Assembly (NCBI RefSeq): GCF_014203275.1
Contig: NZ_JACHIP010000002.1
Location: 806,001 to 870,000 of the forward strand
Reading direction: 5' to 3'
DNA: 64,000 bases
Origin: Granulicella aggregans
GTDB taxonomy: Bacteria; Acidobacteriota; Terriglobia; Terriglobales; Acidobacteriaceae
Shown: one piece after another, positions 24,567-32,580 of the stretch
How positions within the stretch are numbered: the stretch's first letter is position 1
Layout: each line of letters begins with the position of its first letter
The notes under the pieces: generated by a model
What the model saw: the letters and a program-made list of their open reading frames with translations, nothing else
Told to the model about the DNA's origin: nothing
Database searches by the model: none
Position numbers and translations under genes: made by a program

Positions 24567-25088
24567 CTATTTCCTTTTGCCGAAGGCGCGGGGAATGTCG
24601 TCGTAGGCCACCATGTAGAGGAAAACGACGGCATCGAGGAAGAGGACCATGGCAACAGTCTGCTGTTCATGCGGCGTTTTGAGGGTGACGACGCCGTCCA
24701 TTCGATCGGCGAAGAAGCGATGACCCCAGATAACCAGCATGAAGCCGGTGCTGACGATGAGGCTGCGCCGCGCCCAAGGCTTCAGACGCCAGAGGCCGAA
24801 GCCGACGAAGCCGACGAAAAGGCCGGCTATGGGCAGGAGGAATCCGTGCGTGTCGCGGCCGTGGGCTGCAACGTAGAGAAGGAATGGGAGGAGCGGCATG
24901 GAATGGATGGCATCGGGAACGAACTGAAGCAGGGCTGCTACTCCCAGGAGGAAAGCCGCCTTAACGAACTGGAAGTGGGCGATGACTGTGACCGGAAAGG
25001 GCCGCTCGATCTCCGGATCGAATCCCGGATGGATCGACAGGTAGCGTAGCTGACCCGTGTATTGATAGCGCTCCTTTCCGGTCCCCAT
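24567..25088 (-). CDS. Four-helix membrane protein
   Basis: A 173-residue protein with four hydrophobic segments after a 30-residue polar N-terminus (VIAHFQFVKAAFLLGVAALL, LPIAGLFVGFVGFGLWRLKP, SLIVSTGFMLVIWGHRFF and VAMVLFLDAVVFLYMVAYDD). The G-LWRLKPWARR turn and the last helix resemble LLRLRKWGWA and the last helix of the 23646-24014 protein, so the two look like diverged paralogues. Function unknown. Confidence 0.7.
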   Translation of the reverse strand: MGTGKERYQYTGQLRYLSIHPGFDPEIERPFPVTVIAHFQFVKAAFLLGVAALLQFVPDAIHSMPLLPFLLYVAAHGRDTHGFLLPIAGLFVGFVGFGLWRLKPWARRSLIVSTGFMLVIWGHRFFADRMDGVVTLKTPHEQQTVAMVLFLDAVVFLYMVAYDDIPRAFGKRK

Positions 25089-25157
25089 ATCGGGCTAGCG
25101 TACCTGCTGGGCAGGCGGCGGCCAATAACGCAAAGGAGGCATCGAGAGGACCGGGGA

Positions 25158-26762
25158 TTATTCGGCGGCGGCGATGGTGGCAACAATTTTGTCCATCACG
25201 TCGCGGTCGGAGGAGGTGGTGGGGTCGTGGTTGCCGACGAGGATGGAGAAGATGACGGTGCGGCCGCTGGCGCAATCGAGATAGCCAGATAAGGCGCGTG
25301 CTTCGCCGAGTGTGCCGGTCTTCGCGAAGACGTGGCCTTTGAGTGGAGCAGTGGTGAAGCGGTGTTCGAGCGAGCCATCTACGCCGCCGATGGGCAAGGA
25401 GGCTTTGTAGTCAGCGAACCAGGGTTGTTTGGTGGCGAACTGCAGGAGCCTGGCGATGGCGCGGGGGGTGACGAGGTCGTGGCCGCTCATGCCGGAGCCG
25501 TCGTAGAAGATGAAGTCGTTGGGGTCGACGCCGGCTTGAACGGCGAAGGCGCGGATGACTCGGGCTCCCTGGGCGGTTGAGCCGTCGTTGACGACGGCTG
25601 CGCCGAGTTGGTGAAGGAGGAGTTCGGCGTGGAGATTCTGGCTGACTTTGTTGGTGACAGTGATGTCTTCTTCGACTGAGACGGAGGTGTGGGAGGCAAT
25701 GAGTCTGTCCTCGGGAAGAGTCTTGGGATCGCAGTGATCGCAAGCGTAACTTGTTAGACCAGAGCCTCGCCCATGACCTGTGAGACCGGAGATATCCAGC
25801 CCTTTTACGGGTTCGTGAGCGACTTGCTGGAAGCTGCCAGTTGCGGCAGGAAGGCGGTGCTCGGCGCGGGCAGTGCCGGTGACGGAGATGCTGCGGGCTT
25901 CGAGCATGGCTTTGAGGGCGACGGCGGCGTACTCGGCGGGATCGGCAATGGCGATCTCTTCAACATCAGCCGGCGAGTCGACGGCTATCGAGCCGTATAT
26001 ACGGAGGAGCTTTGAGCCGAGGGCGCGTTCGAACTCGATGTGGCTGGGAGATTTTGCACGGCCAGTTGTCAGGTTTGAGGTGTCGAGGGTGTAGTAAGGG
26101 ACGGCGGGGTCGAGGGTGACGGTGGGCGGGGTGCCGGGAAGTGCGGCTGGAGTGACGGTGGCTTTGAACTGGTTGTCGGTGATGGTGAGGGCGGAGACGG
26201 GAGCGCCGTACCCCCAGACGAGATCGTCGACGGACCAGTCGATGGGATAGGGTTCCCAGGGGAAGAGGGTATCGTCGCCGACGATGTCGCCGTTGATGGT
26301 CTTGAGGCCGGATTTGGCGACGGTGTCGGCCATCCCTTCGAGATAACGAAGGGCCGGGGCGAGCGTTGGCTTCTCGCGTGGGGGCGTAACGTAGGGGATC
26401 GGTCGGCCGGAGAGGTTAGCGTCGCCGTCGCCGATGATGACCAGGTTACCTACCAGAGATTCGGCGCCGGTGAAGTGGCCTTTGCCGACGATGCGGGTCT
26501 CGAAGGTGTCGTGATTTAGCAAAGCGAGGGCGGTGGCTGTGGTGAAGAGCTTGGCGTTGCTGGCGGGCTGGAAGAGCTTCTTCTCGTTCAATGCGTACAG
26601 CGGGGCGCCGTCGAGCGTGGTGACCATGATGCCCCAGTTGGCGCGGGCCACAGCGGGGCCGGACGTGAGGGTGGCGATGGTGGTCGGGAGGTCCTGCGCG
26701 GGCGCTTGGATGGCGGAGAGGGAGAGCGCGAGGATGAGGGCGCGGAGGGATGCCGGGGGCAT
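25158..26762 (-). CDS. dacB: D-alanyl-D-alanine carboxypeptidase/endopeptidase (PBP4 family, S13)
   Basis: A 534-residue periplasmic peptidoglycan hydrolase that trims or cuts D-Ala cross-links. Signal peptide LRALILALSLSAIQAPAQ. The catalytic motifs are all present: SxxK as PASNAKLFTTATAL, SxN as KVSQNLHAELLL, and KTG as HVFAKTGTLGEARALSGYL. DGSGMSGHDLVTP also matches the family. Length is slightly above E. coli DacB. It is divergent from folP with a 146-base gap that holds a stem-loop repeat. Confidence 0.93.
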   Translation of the reverse strand: MPPASLRALILALSLSAIQAPAQDLPTTIATLTSGPAVARANWGIMVTTLDGAPLYALNEKKLFQPASNAKLFTTATALALLNHDTFETRIVGKGHFTGAESLVGNLVIIGDGDANLSGRPIPYVTPPREKPTLAPALRYLEGMADTVAKSGLKTINGDIVGDDTLFPWEPYPIDWSVDDLVWGYGAPVSALTITDNQFKATVTPAALPGTPPTVTLDPAVPYYTLDTSNLTTGRAKSPSHIEFERALGSKLLRIYGSIAVDSPADVEEIAIADPAEYAAVALKAMLEARSISVTGTARAEHRLPAATGSFQQVAHEPVKGLDISGLTGHGRGSGLTSYACDHCDPKTLPEDRLIASHTSVSVEEDITVTNKVSQNLHAELLLHQLGAAVVNDGSTAQGARVIRAFAVQAGVDPNDFIFYDGSGMSGHDLVTPRAIARLLQFATKQPWFADYKASLPIGGVDGSLEHRFTTAPLKGHVFAKTGTLGEARALSGYLDCASGRTVIFSILVGNHDPTTSSDRDVMDKIVATIAAAE

Positions 26763-26815
26763 GGGCGAAGTCTAGCATTCGAGGGCCGGGCGAAGAGTAC
26801 GGTTCGCGCATTCGC

Positions 26816-26862
26816 TCGGATGTCCCACCCATGCGGTGAGACTGCATGGATGAGGCACGCGG
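26816..26862. repeat. Dispersed stem-loop repeat (cccatgc...gcatgg)
   Basis: The segment gtcccacccatgcggtgagactgcatggatgaggcac contains ccatgc/gcatgg arms around ggtgagact. It has the form of the 'gtcccacccatc...gatggatgaggcac' interspersed repeats of acidobacteria (general knowledge) and lies in the dacB-folP divergent promoter region. Confidence 0.5.
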
Positions 26863-26908
26863 ATTTGTGTCTACCGGACAACTGGCTGCTGACAACTAGA
26901 ATTGATGG

Positions 26909-27814
26909 ATGCCGCTGACTCCTCGTACTCGTTTTGAATGGCAGCTTCGTACGCTCTCGATTGCGCTAGGTGTTGAGACGAAGATCATGGGGATTCTGAA
27001 TGTCACGCCTGATTCGTTCTCGGATGGCGGGCGGTTTGTTGTGGTAGAGGCGGCGATGGAGCGGGCGTTGGAGATGCTGGACGAGGGGGCGCACATTCTT
27101 GATGTTGGCGGCGAGTCGACGCGGCCGAATGCGGTGCCGATTTCTGCGGATGAGGAGCAGGCGCGGGTGCTGCCGGTGATCGAGGCGATTCTGATGGAGC
27201 GGACGGACGCGGTGATCTCAATCGACACATTTCACGCGGCGACGGCTCGGCGAGCGGTCGCCGCTGGCGCTGAGATTGTGAACGATGTGAGTGGATTTAC
27301 GTGGGACTCCGCGATGGCGCAGATCTGCGGCGAGATGGGCTGCGGCGTGGTGTTGATGCACACGCGAGGGAGGTCGCAGCAATGGGCTTCACTGCCTGCG
27401 ATTGCTAAGGATGACGTTGTGCCGATGGTGCTGACCGGGCTGGGGGAGTCGATCTTAGCTGCGCAAATGGCGGGCGTGGCGAACGACAGGATCGTGGTTG
27501 ATCCGGGATTCGGCTTTGGCAAGAAGTGCGACGAGAACTACTCGCTGCTGGCGGGATTGGAGGAGCTGCGCCAGCTTGGGCTGCCGGTGTTGAGCGGGAC
27601 TTCGCGGAAGGGATTTCTCGGGGCTTCGTTGAAGCATCTGTACGACGGAGAACCCGCCCCGTTGAGCGAACGGGTGAACGCTACAACGGCGGCGAATGTT
27701 GCGAGCGTGCTGGCGGGCGCGCATATTCTGCGGGTGCATGATGTGCGGGCAGCGGTGGAGTCGGCGGCGATCGCGGATGCGATTCTGGCGGCGGCGGCAG
27801 TGGTCGCGGGATAG
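26909..27814 (+). CDS. folP: Dihydropteroate synthase
   Basis: A 301-residue TIM-barrel enzyme of folate synthesis joining p-aminobenzoate to hydroxymethyl-dihydropterin pyrophosphate. All motifs are present: KIMGILNVTPDSFSDGG, DVGGESTRPNA, VISIDTFHAATARRA, EIVNDVSG, VDPGFGFGKK, LSGTSRKGFLG and the final RVHDV. The N-terminal 25 residues before GVETKIMG are not strongly conserved. The ATG at 26909 is accepted. This is the sulfonamide target. Stands alone. Confidence 0.94.
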   Translation: MPLTPRTRFEWQLRTLSIALGVETKIMGILNVTPDSFSDGGRFVVVEAAMERALEMLDEGAHILDVGGESTRPNAVPISADEEQARVLPVIEAILMERTDAVISIDTFHAATARRAVAAGAEIVNDVSGFTWDSAMAQICGEMGCGVVLMHTRGRSQQWASLPAIAKDDVVPMVLTGLGESILAAQMAGVANDRIVVDPGFGFGKKCDENYSLLAGLEELRQLGLPVLSGTSRKGFLGASLKHLYDGEPAPLSERVNATTAANVASVLAGAHILRVHDVRAAVESAAIADAILAAAAVVAG

Positions 27815-27832
27815 CGGTTCCGTGGAGGAAAT

Positions 27833-27858
27833 CCCACATCTCAGAAGCAAGATGTGGG
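27833..27858. repeat. Stem-loop repeat (cccacatct...agatgtggg)
   Basis: Perfect 9-base arms 27833-27841 and 27850-27858 around cagaagca, followed by gcacccgg. It may act as a terminator for folP but lacks a T run. It belongs to the same class of intergenic repeats as the copy at 26.8 kb. Confidence 0.6.
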
Positions 27859-27923
27859 GCACCCGGCGAAGGTCGCGGGAGAAAAGGTCCGAACAGTTGT
27901 GGGTGTGCGGGCAGCATGGCGGG

Positions 27924-27979
27924 TCCTTCGACTGCGGCTCGCGCGATGAGACCGCGAGAGCCTTCGCTCAGGATGACGG
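27924..27979. repeat. Dispersed intergenic repeat, copy 2 (ccttcgactgcg type)
   Basis: Begins ccttcgactgcg and ends cttcgctcaggatgacgg, matching 1703-1758 with about three-quarters identity by eye. The gap between folP and the DUF2278 gene therefore consists of two back-to-back repeats. The last bases overlap the 3' end of the DUF2278 coding region. Confidence 0.7.
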
Positions 27980-28675
27980 ATATTCGTATATCAGACCGGC
28001 TCGAGCTGGATTGCCGCTGGCATCGGTGTTCCAGCTTTGCGTCTGGAAGGCGATGAAGATCGCTGTCCACGTCTGTTTCGCAGGCAGGTGTATGAAGAGT
28101 GCGCCGTCCTGCCAGATGCCGTTGTCGCCGCCGTGGTTCTTCAGGGGATTGCCCTGGTTCATGTGGATGTCGTGGATGCCGTCGATCCTGCCGGAATCGG
28201 CAAAGGCGCTGCCGAAGGCGTAGATGACGCCGCTCTTGTCGGCGATGGTCATGTCGAGGAGGGTGGTGACGGCGTTCTTCAGAGCGGCTGCGCGGGCCTT
28301 GTTGATCATGACCGCCTCGGCGGTCGCGCCTTTGGCGGGCTTCTGCAGTTTGGGGAGCAAGGTCATCTCTTCTCTTGTGATCATGGGCTCGCCGTCGATT
28401 TCGCTGCGGACGAAGTCGAGAGCGAGGCCGTTTGGCGCTGACGGCAGAGGGTGCATGCCGAGAGGTAGAGCGGTGAGCGCGTCGGGGTCTGGCGGGGTGA
28501 AGTCTTCCTTGATGGCGTAGAGGACTTCGGAGCCGTCAACTGACTCGATGTTGACGGCGACAGTGAAGGGGCCCCCTGCACCATTCATGGTGATCTGGTA
28601 ATGAGTGCTCTTGCCGGTGACGACCTTGCCCGAGGTTGGGTCTCCGGCGAGGACGCTGTAGTTTGTGATCGGCAT
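27968..28675 (-). CDS. DUF2278 family protein (YukJ-like)
   Basis: A 235-residue protein; ATG at 28675 with GGAGATTCC before it. It starts MPITNYSVLAGDPTSGKVV and carries the DUF2278 signatures GVIYAFGSAFADSG, GIHDIHMNQGNPLKNHGGDN and GIWQDGALFIHLP. The family is uncharacterised. It is soluble and has no signal peptide. It is divergent from rmuC. The last residues (ARAGLIYEYPSS) run into the dispersed repeat region. Confidence 0.88.
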   Translation of the reverse strand: MPITNYSVLAGDPTSGKVVTGKSTHYQITMNGAGGPFTVAVNIESVDGSEVLYAIKEDFTPPDPDALTALPLGMHPLPSAPNGLALDFVRSEIDGEPMITREEMTLLPKLQKPAKGATAEAVMINKARAAALKNAVTTLLDMTIADKSGVIYAFGSAFADSGRIDGIHDIHMNQGNPLKNHGGDNGIWQDGALFIHLPAKQTWTAIFIAFQTQSWNTDASGNPARAGLIYEYPSS

Positions 28676-28766
28676 GGAATCTCCTGCCAGCATTCTTGCA
28701 GGATTCGCCGGTGCTGAGCGCGTTCCGCAGGTGTCGATGCTATTCTTTTGGCGAAGGAAAAACGAA

Positions 28767-30263
28767 ATGAATCCGCTCGTGCTCGCCGAACTCGTCTTGC
28801 CGCTCCTGATCCTGATTGCGGTCGTAATACTGCTTGTTCGCAAGCCGGAGACACCGCTTACGGACACGCGATTGTTGCAACTGCCGGATCAGTTGACGCG
28901 CGTGGACGCCCGGGCCGATGCGCTGGACAGGCACTTCCGCGAAGAGCTTGAAGCGCTGCGGAGTACGCTGGCGACCGAGGCTCAGCGCAGCCGTGAGGCG
29001 AGCGCGGCAGATGCGGTTGCGTTGCGGAAAGAGGTGTCAGCGAGCATCGCGCTGCTGGGCCAGACTTTGAACACGGGGCTGAATAGTTTCCGTGGTGACA
29101 ACAAGGAATCGGCTGAAGCGCTGCGGGCGGCGGTGGAGAAAAATCTGGAGGCGATCTCGCAGCGGCTGTCGGGCTTTATCGCAGATGCGAATCGCGACCA
29201 GATGACGGCGCGAACGGCCCTGGATACGCGGCTGAATGAGCTTTCTGGCTCGGCGTTGGCGCAGCAGGAGAAGCTGCGTTTGACAGTTGAAGAGCGGCTG
29301 GACAAGCTGAACGAGACCAACGCCGCGAAGCTTGAAGAGATGCGAGTCACGGTGGATGAGAAGCTGCATGCGACTTTGCAGACGCGGCTGACGGAGTCGT
29401 TTGGGCAGGTGACAAAGCATTTGGGTGACGTTCAGAAAGGCCTGGGCGAGATGAAAGAGCTGGCGACCGGCGTTGGCGATCTCAAAAAGGTGCTTTCAAA
29501 CGTAAGCCGCCGTGGTGGAGTCGGCGAGTTTTTAGTGGCTCAACAGCTTGAGCAAATGTTCTCCCCTGAACAGTACCTGAAACAGGTCAACATTAAGCCA
29601 AACACGGGCGAAGCCGTGGATTTTGCACTCAAGTTTCCCAGCGGACAGCTAGGCGATTCAGTCCTTCTCCCCATAGACTCCAAATTTCCAACGGCCGATT
29701 GGGAGCGGCTCGAACATGCTCATGACCACGGGACATCTGAAGAGATTGCGCTTGCGGTGAAAGCCTTTGAACGCGCCATTCGCGTCCAGGCGAAGAGCAT
29801 CTGTGACAAATACATCGATCCCCCTGTGACGATGCCGCATGCGATTATGGTGGTGCCTACGGAAAGCCTCTATGCAGAGGTAGTACGCCGCCCTGGTCTG
29901 CAGGCAGAAATCCAGACGCAATTCCACGTCACAATCGCGGGGCCTTCGACATTCATGGCGATTCTGACGAGCTTCCAGATGGGCTTTCAGTCACTTAAGC
30001 TCGAGAAGAAGGGCCACGAGATACGCAACCTTCTATCTCAGGCGAAGACTCAGTTCGGCAAGTTTGGCGACCTCTTGGGAACGATGGAGACGCACATCGG
30101 ACGGGCACAGGGCACGCTTCAAGATCTGGGAGTGAGAAGCCGAGCAATCAATAAAGCACTCAAAAACATTGAGAGCCTTCCAGCCTCTGTCGGGGAAGCT
30201 ACAAACGCAATCGAATTTGAAGACAGAATTCTTCCCCTTCTTGCTGCCACTGACGAAGAATAA
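28767..30263 (+). CDS. rmuC: DNA recombination protein RmuC
   Basis: A 498-residue protein limiting recombination at short inverted repeats. ATG at 28767 with AAGGA 7 bases before; this gives a membrane anchor (LVLAELVLPLLILIAVVILL) at the N-terminus. Residues 35-260 form a long coiled coil rich in Glu, Ala, Leu and Arg. The nuclease-like RmuC domain follows: GGVGEFLVAQQLEQMFSPEQY, VDFALKFPSG, LLPIDSKFPTADWERL and IMVVPTESLYAEVVR. From about 29,500 the codon use is visibly less GC-rich than in the coiled-coil half. Confidence 0.92.
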   Translation: MNPLVLAELVLPLLILIAVVILLVRKPETPLTDTRLLQLPDQLTRVDARADALDRHFREELEALRSTLATEAQRSREASAADAVALRKEVSASIALLGQTLNTGLNSFRGDNKESAEALRAAVEKNLEAISQRLSGFIADANRDQMTARTALDTRLNELSGSALAQQEKLRLTVEERLDKLNETNAAKLEEMRVTVDEKLHATLQTRLTESFGQVTKHLGDVQKGLGEMKELATGVGDLKKVLSNVSRRGGVGEFLVAQQLEQMFSPEQYLKQVNIKPNTGEAVDFALKFPSGQLGDSVLLPIDSKFPTADWERLEHAHDHGTSEEIALAVKAFERAIRVQAKSICDKYIDPPVTMPHAIMVVPTESLYAEVVRRPGLQAEIQTQFHVTIAGPSTFMAILTSFQMGFQSLKLEKKGHEIRNLLSQAKTQFGKFGDLLGTMETHIGRAQGTLQDLGVRSRAINKALKNIESLPASVGEATNAIEFEDRILPLLAATDEE

Positions 30264-30439
30264 GTCGAGTCTCCGGCCTCCGGCGTGCGTCTATTACAGG
30301 GGAATCCAACCTCAGATTGACCCACGGCATCGCCACTTTGCTTTACACTCACCTAGGCGCTCGGTATCCTTGAGATTCGGGCTTTCGCGGCAGGCTCCGC
30401 ACCCATTCAGTTTTGTTTTAGAGAAGACAGGAGAAATTC
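30264..30439. other. Promoter region of acpP-fabF
   Basis: A 176-base gap without a gene, ending in the ribosome site acaggagaaattc before acpP. It should hold the promoter for acpP-fabF. No confident -35/-10 pair could be picked. Confidence 0.4.
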
Positions 30440-30685
30440 ATGGCAGCAGTAGACGAGAAGGTCAAACAGATTATTGTCGAACAGCTTCAGGTGGATGAGG
30501 CTGAAGTCACCCCCGGCGCGAGTTTCCAGGAAGACCTCGGCGCGGACTCTCTCGACGTAGTTGAGCTGGTAATGCAGTTCGAAGAAGCCTTCGACATCCA
30601 GATCCCGGACGAAGACGCCGAGAAGATCAAGACGGTCAAGGACGCAGTCGACTACATCGAAAAGAACCAGAAGGCGGCAAAGTAA
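30440..30685 (+). CDS. acpP: Acyl carrier protein
   Basis: An 81-residue acidic protein. The phosphopantetheine Ser lies in [13 protein letters not shown], and helices II and III are conserved ([17 protein letters not shown]). It carries growing acyl chains in type II fatty acid synthesis. AGGAG is 7 bases before the ATG. fabF begins 2 bases after its stop, the usual acpP-fabF operon. Confidence 0.97.
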   Translation: MAAVDEKVKQIIVEQLQVDEAEVTPGASFQEDLGADSLDVVELVMQFEEAFDIQIPDEDAEKIKTVKDAVDYIEKNQKAAK

Positions 30686-30687
30686 CA

Positions 30688-31956
30688 ATGCAATCGCAGC
30701 AACCTTACGTGCAGCGGCGCGTCGTTGTAACCGGTATCGGGCTTGTCTGCGGCGTGGGCAAGACCGCTCCCGAGGTCTGGGAGGGTCTGCTTGCGGGCCG
30801 CAGCGGCATGGCAGAGATCAAGGCCTTCGACCTTACGGGCCACCCTGTTCGGTTCGCCGCAGAGGTGAAGGATTTTGACCCTCTTCTCTTCATCGAGAAG
30901 AAGGAGGCCCGCAAGATGGGCCGCTTCATTCACTTCGCGATCGCGGCGTCGGATGAGGCGATGAAGCACGCCGGGCTAGTGATCACGGCCGAAAATTCGG
31001 AGCGGGTTGGCGTTCATATCGGCTCCGGTATCGGCGGGTTCGATGTTATCGAGCGGGAGCATTCCAACTTCCTGGCGGGCGGCCAGCGAAAGATATCCCC
31101 CTTCTTTATCCCGGGTTCTATCATCAACCTCGCTGCCGGGCATGTGTCGATCCGCTTCAACGCTCGCGGGCCGAACGAGGCCACGGCGACTGCCTGCACC
31201 TCAAGCGCACACTCGATTGGCGATGCTTTCCGCATCATCCAGCGGGGCGACGCCGACGCGATGATCGCTGGCGGCACCGAGGCAGCGATTACGCCGATGG
31301 GCGTAGGTGGATTTGCCGCGATGAAGGCGCTCTCCACGCGCAACGAAGATCCGGAGCATGCCTGCCGTCCGTGGGACAAGGACCGCGACGGATTTGTCGT
31401 GGGCGAAGGCGCGGGCATCCTGATCCTCGAAGAGTTGGAGTTTGCGAAGGCGCGGGGTGCGAAGATTCTTGCCGAAGTAGTTGGCTACGGCATGTCGGCC
31501 GACGCTTTCCACATGACTGGCATGGCTCCTGAAGGCGAAGGCTGCTTTCGGGCGATGAATGCCGCTCTGAAGGTCGCCGCTATTTCGCCTGACAAGATCG
31601 ACTACGTGAACGCGCACGCTACTTCGACTCCCTTGGGCGATGCCCTGGAGTCGCAAGCGATCGAGAACGTCTTTGGCGAACGAGCGAAGAACCACAAGCT
31701 TCTGGTGAGTTCCACCAAGTCCATGACCGGCCACCTGTTGGGTGGGGCGGGCGGACTCGAAGCGGGCATCACCGTTATGGCGATGCTGAACCAGATCGCT
31801 CCACCAACGATGAACATCGAGGAAGTCGATCCAGCTTGCCGGCTGAACTACGTGCCGAATAAGCCGCAGGCGGCGAAGATTGACTATGCGCTGTCGAACT
31901 CGTTCGGGTTCGGCGGAACGAATGGTTCACTGATCTTCAAACGCTGGGCCGAGTAA
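30688..31956 (+). CDS. fabF: 3-oxoacyl-ACP synthase II
   Basis: A 422-residue condensing enzyme elongating acyl-ACP with malonyl-ACP. Cys-His-His triad: TACTSSAHS (Cys), NAHATSTPLGD (His) and GHLLGGAGG (His). It also has GGTEAAITPMGVGGFAAMKALST and the C-terminal NSFGFGGTNGSL. Length and order are standard. It is cotranscribed with acpP and convergent with the adenosyltransferase gene, with only 13 bases between them. Confidence 0.97.
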   Translation: MQSQQPYVQRRVVVTGIGLVCGVGKTAPEVWEGLLAGRSGMAEIKAFDLTGHPVRFAAEVKDFDPLLFIEKKEARKMGRFIHFAIAASDEAMKHAGLVITAENSERVGVHIGSGIGGFDVIEREHSNFLAGGQRKISPFFIPGSIINLAAGHVSIRFNARGPNEATATACTSSAHSIGDAFRIIQRGDADAMIAGGTEAAITPMGVGGFAAMKALSTRNEDPEHACRPWDKDRDGFVVGEGAGILILEELEFAKARGAKILAEVVGYGMSADAFHMTGMAPEGEGCFRAMNAALKVAAISPDKIDYVNAHATSTPLGDALESQAIENVFGERAKNHKLLVSSTKSMTGHLLGGAGGLEAGITVMAMLNQIAPPTMNIEEVDPACRLNYVPNKPQAAKIDYALSNSFGFGGTNGSLIFKRWAE

Positions 31957-31969
31957 AGCAGCATTACGA

Positions 31970-32545
31970 CTACCAGGCGCGGGAGAAGTTTGGCCCACCC
32001 TTGGTATCGTCCCGGAGCCTCGCATCGACTCCAGCACGAACTTCGATCAATCTTCCAAATAACCAGATCACGTCCGACAGGCGGTTCAGGTACGCGAGCA
32101 CGTCTACGTCCACCTCTTCCCCGCTCTCCATCAAACGTACGGATGCCCGTTCCGCACGGCGGCAGATGGTTCGCGCGACCTCGTAGGCAGCGGACTCTCG
32201 GTGCGCTCCGGGCAGCGACCAGTCGGCAAGAATGCTTGGGGTCGCTTCAATCTTGTAGACAAGTTCGGTGAGTTTTGTGGCGTCCTCGATGAGGGTGATG
32301 GGAGTGCCTCTGCGCTTTTCGGGATCAGAGGCGAGGCTACCGCCGACGCGGAAGAGGGTCTTCTGAATCTCTTCGGTCCATGCGGCGATCTCGGCGTCGG
32401 TGCAGATGCTGCGGGCGAAGCCGAGGGACGAGTTCAACTCGTCCACTGCGCCATAGGCTTCGACACGGTCGTCTGCCTTCGAGACGCGGGTTCCGCCAGC
32501 GAGAGCTGTACTGCCGGCGTCGCCGGTCTTGGTTGCGATGCTCAT
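31970..32545 (-). CDS. ATP:cob(I)alamin adenosyltransferase, PduO type
   Basis: A 191-residue enzyme making adenosylcobalamin. Diagnostic motifs: ATKTGDAGSTALAGGTRVSK at the N-terminus, DRVEAYGAVDELNSSLG, RTICRRAERASVRL and LAYLNRLSDVIWLFGR. The typical trimeric PduO domain is complete. It is 35 bases downstream of the DyP peroxidase gene on the same strand, with a good AGGAG, so it may be cotranscribed. There is no B12-dependent enzyme gene in the window. Confidence 0.93.
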   Translation of the reverse strand: MSIATKTGDAGSTALAGGTRVSKADDRVEAYGAVDELNSSLGFARSICTDAEIAAWTEEIQKTLFRVGGSLASDPEKRRGTPITLIEDATKLTELVYKIEATPSILADWSLPGAHRESAAYEVARTICRRAERASVRLMESGEEVDVDVLAYLNRLSDVIWLFGRLIEVRAGVDARLRDDTKGGPNFSRAW

Positions 32546-32580
32546 CGATTGCTCCTGCTCTATCCTCGCATCCTCAAGGC

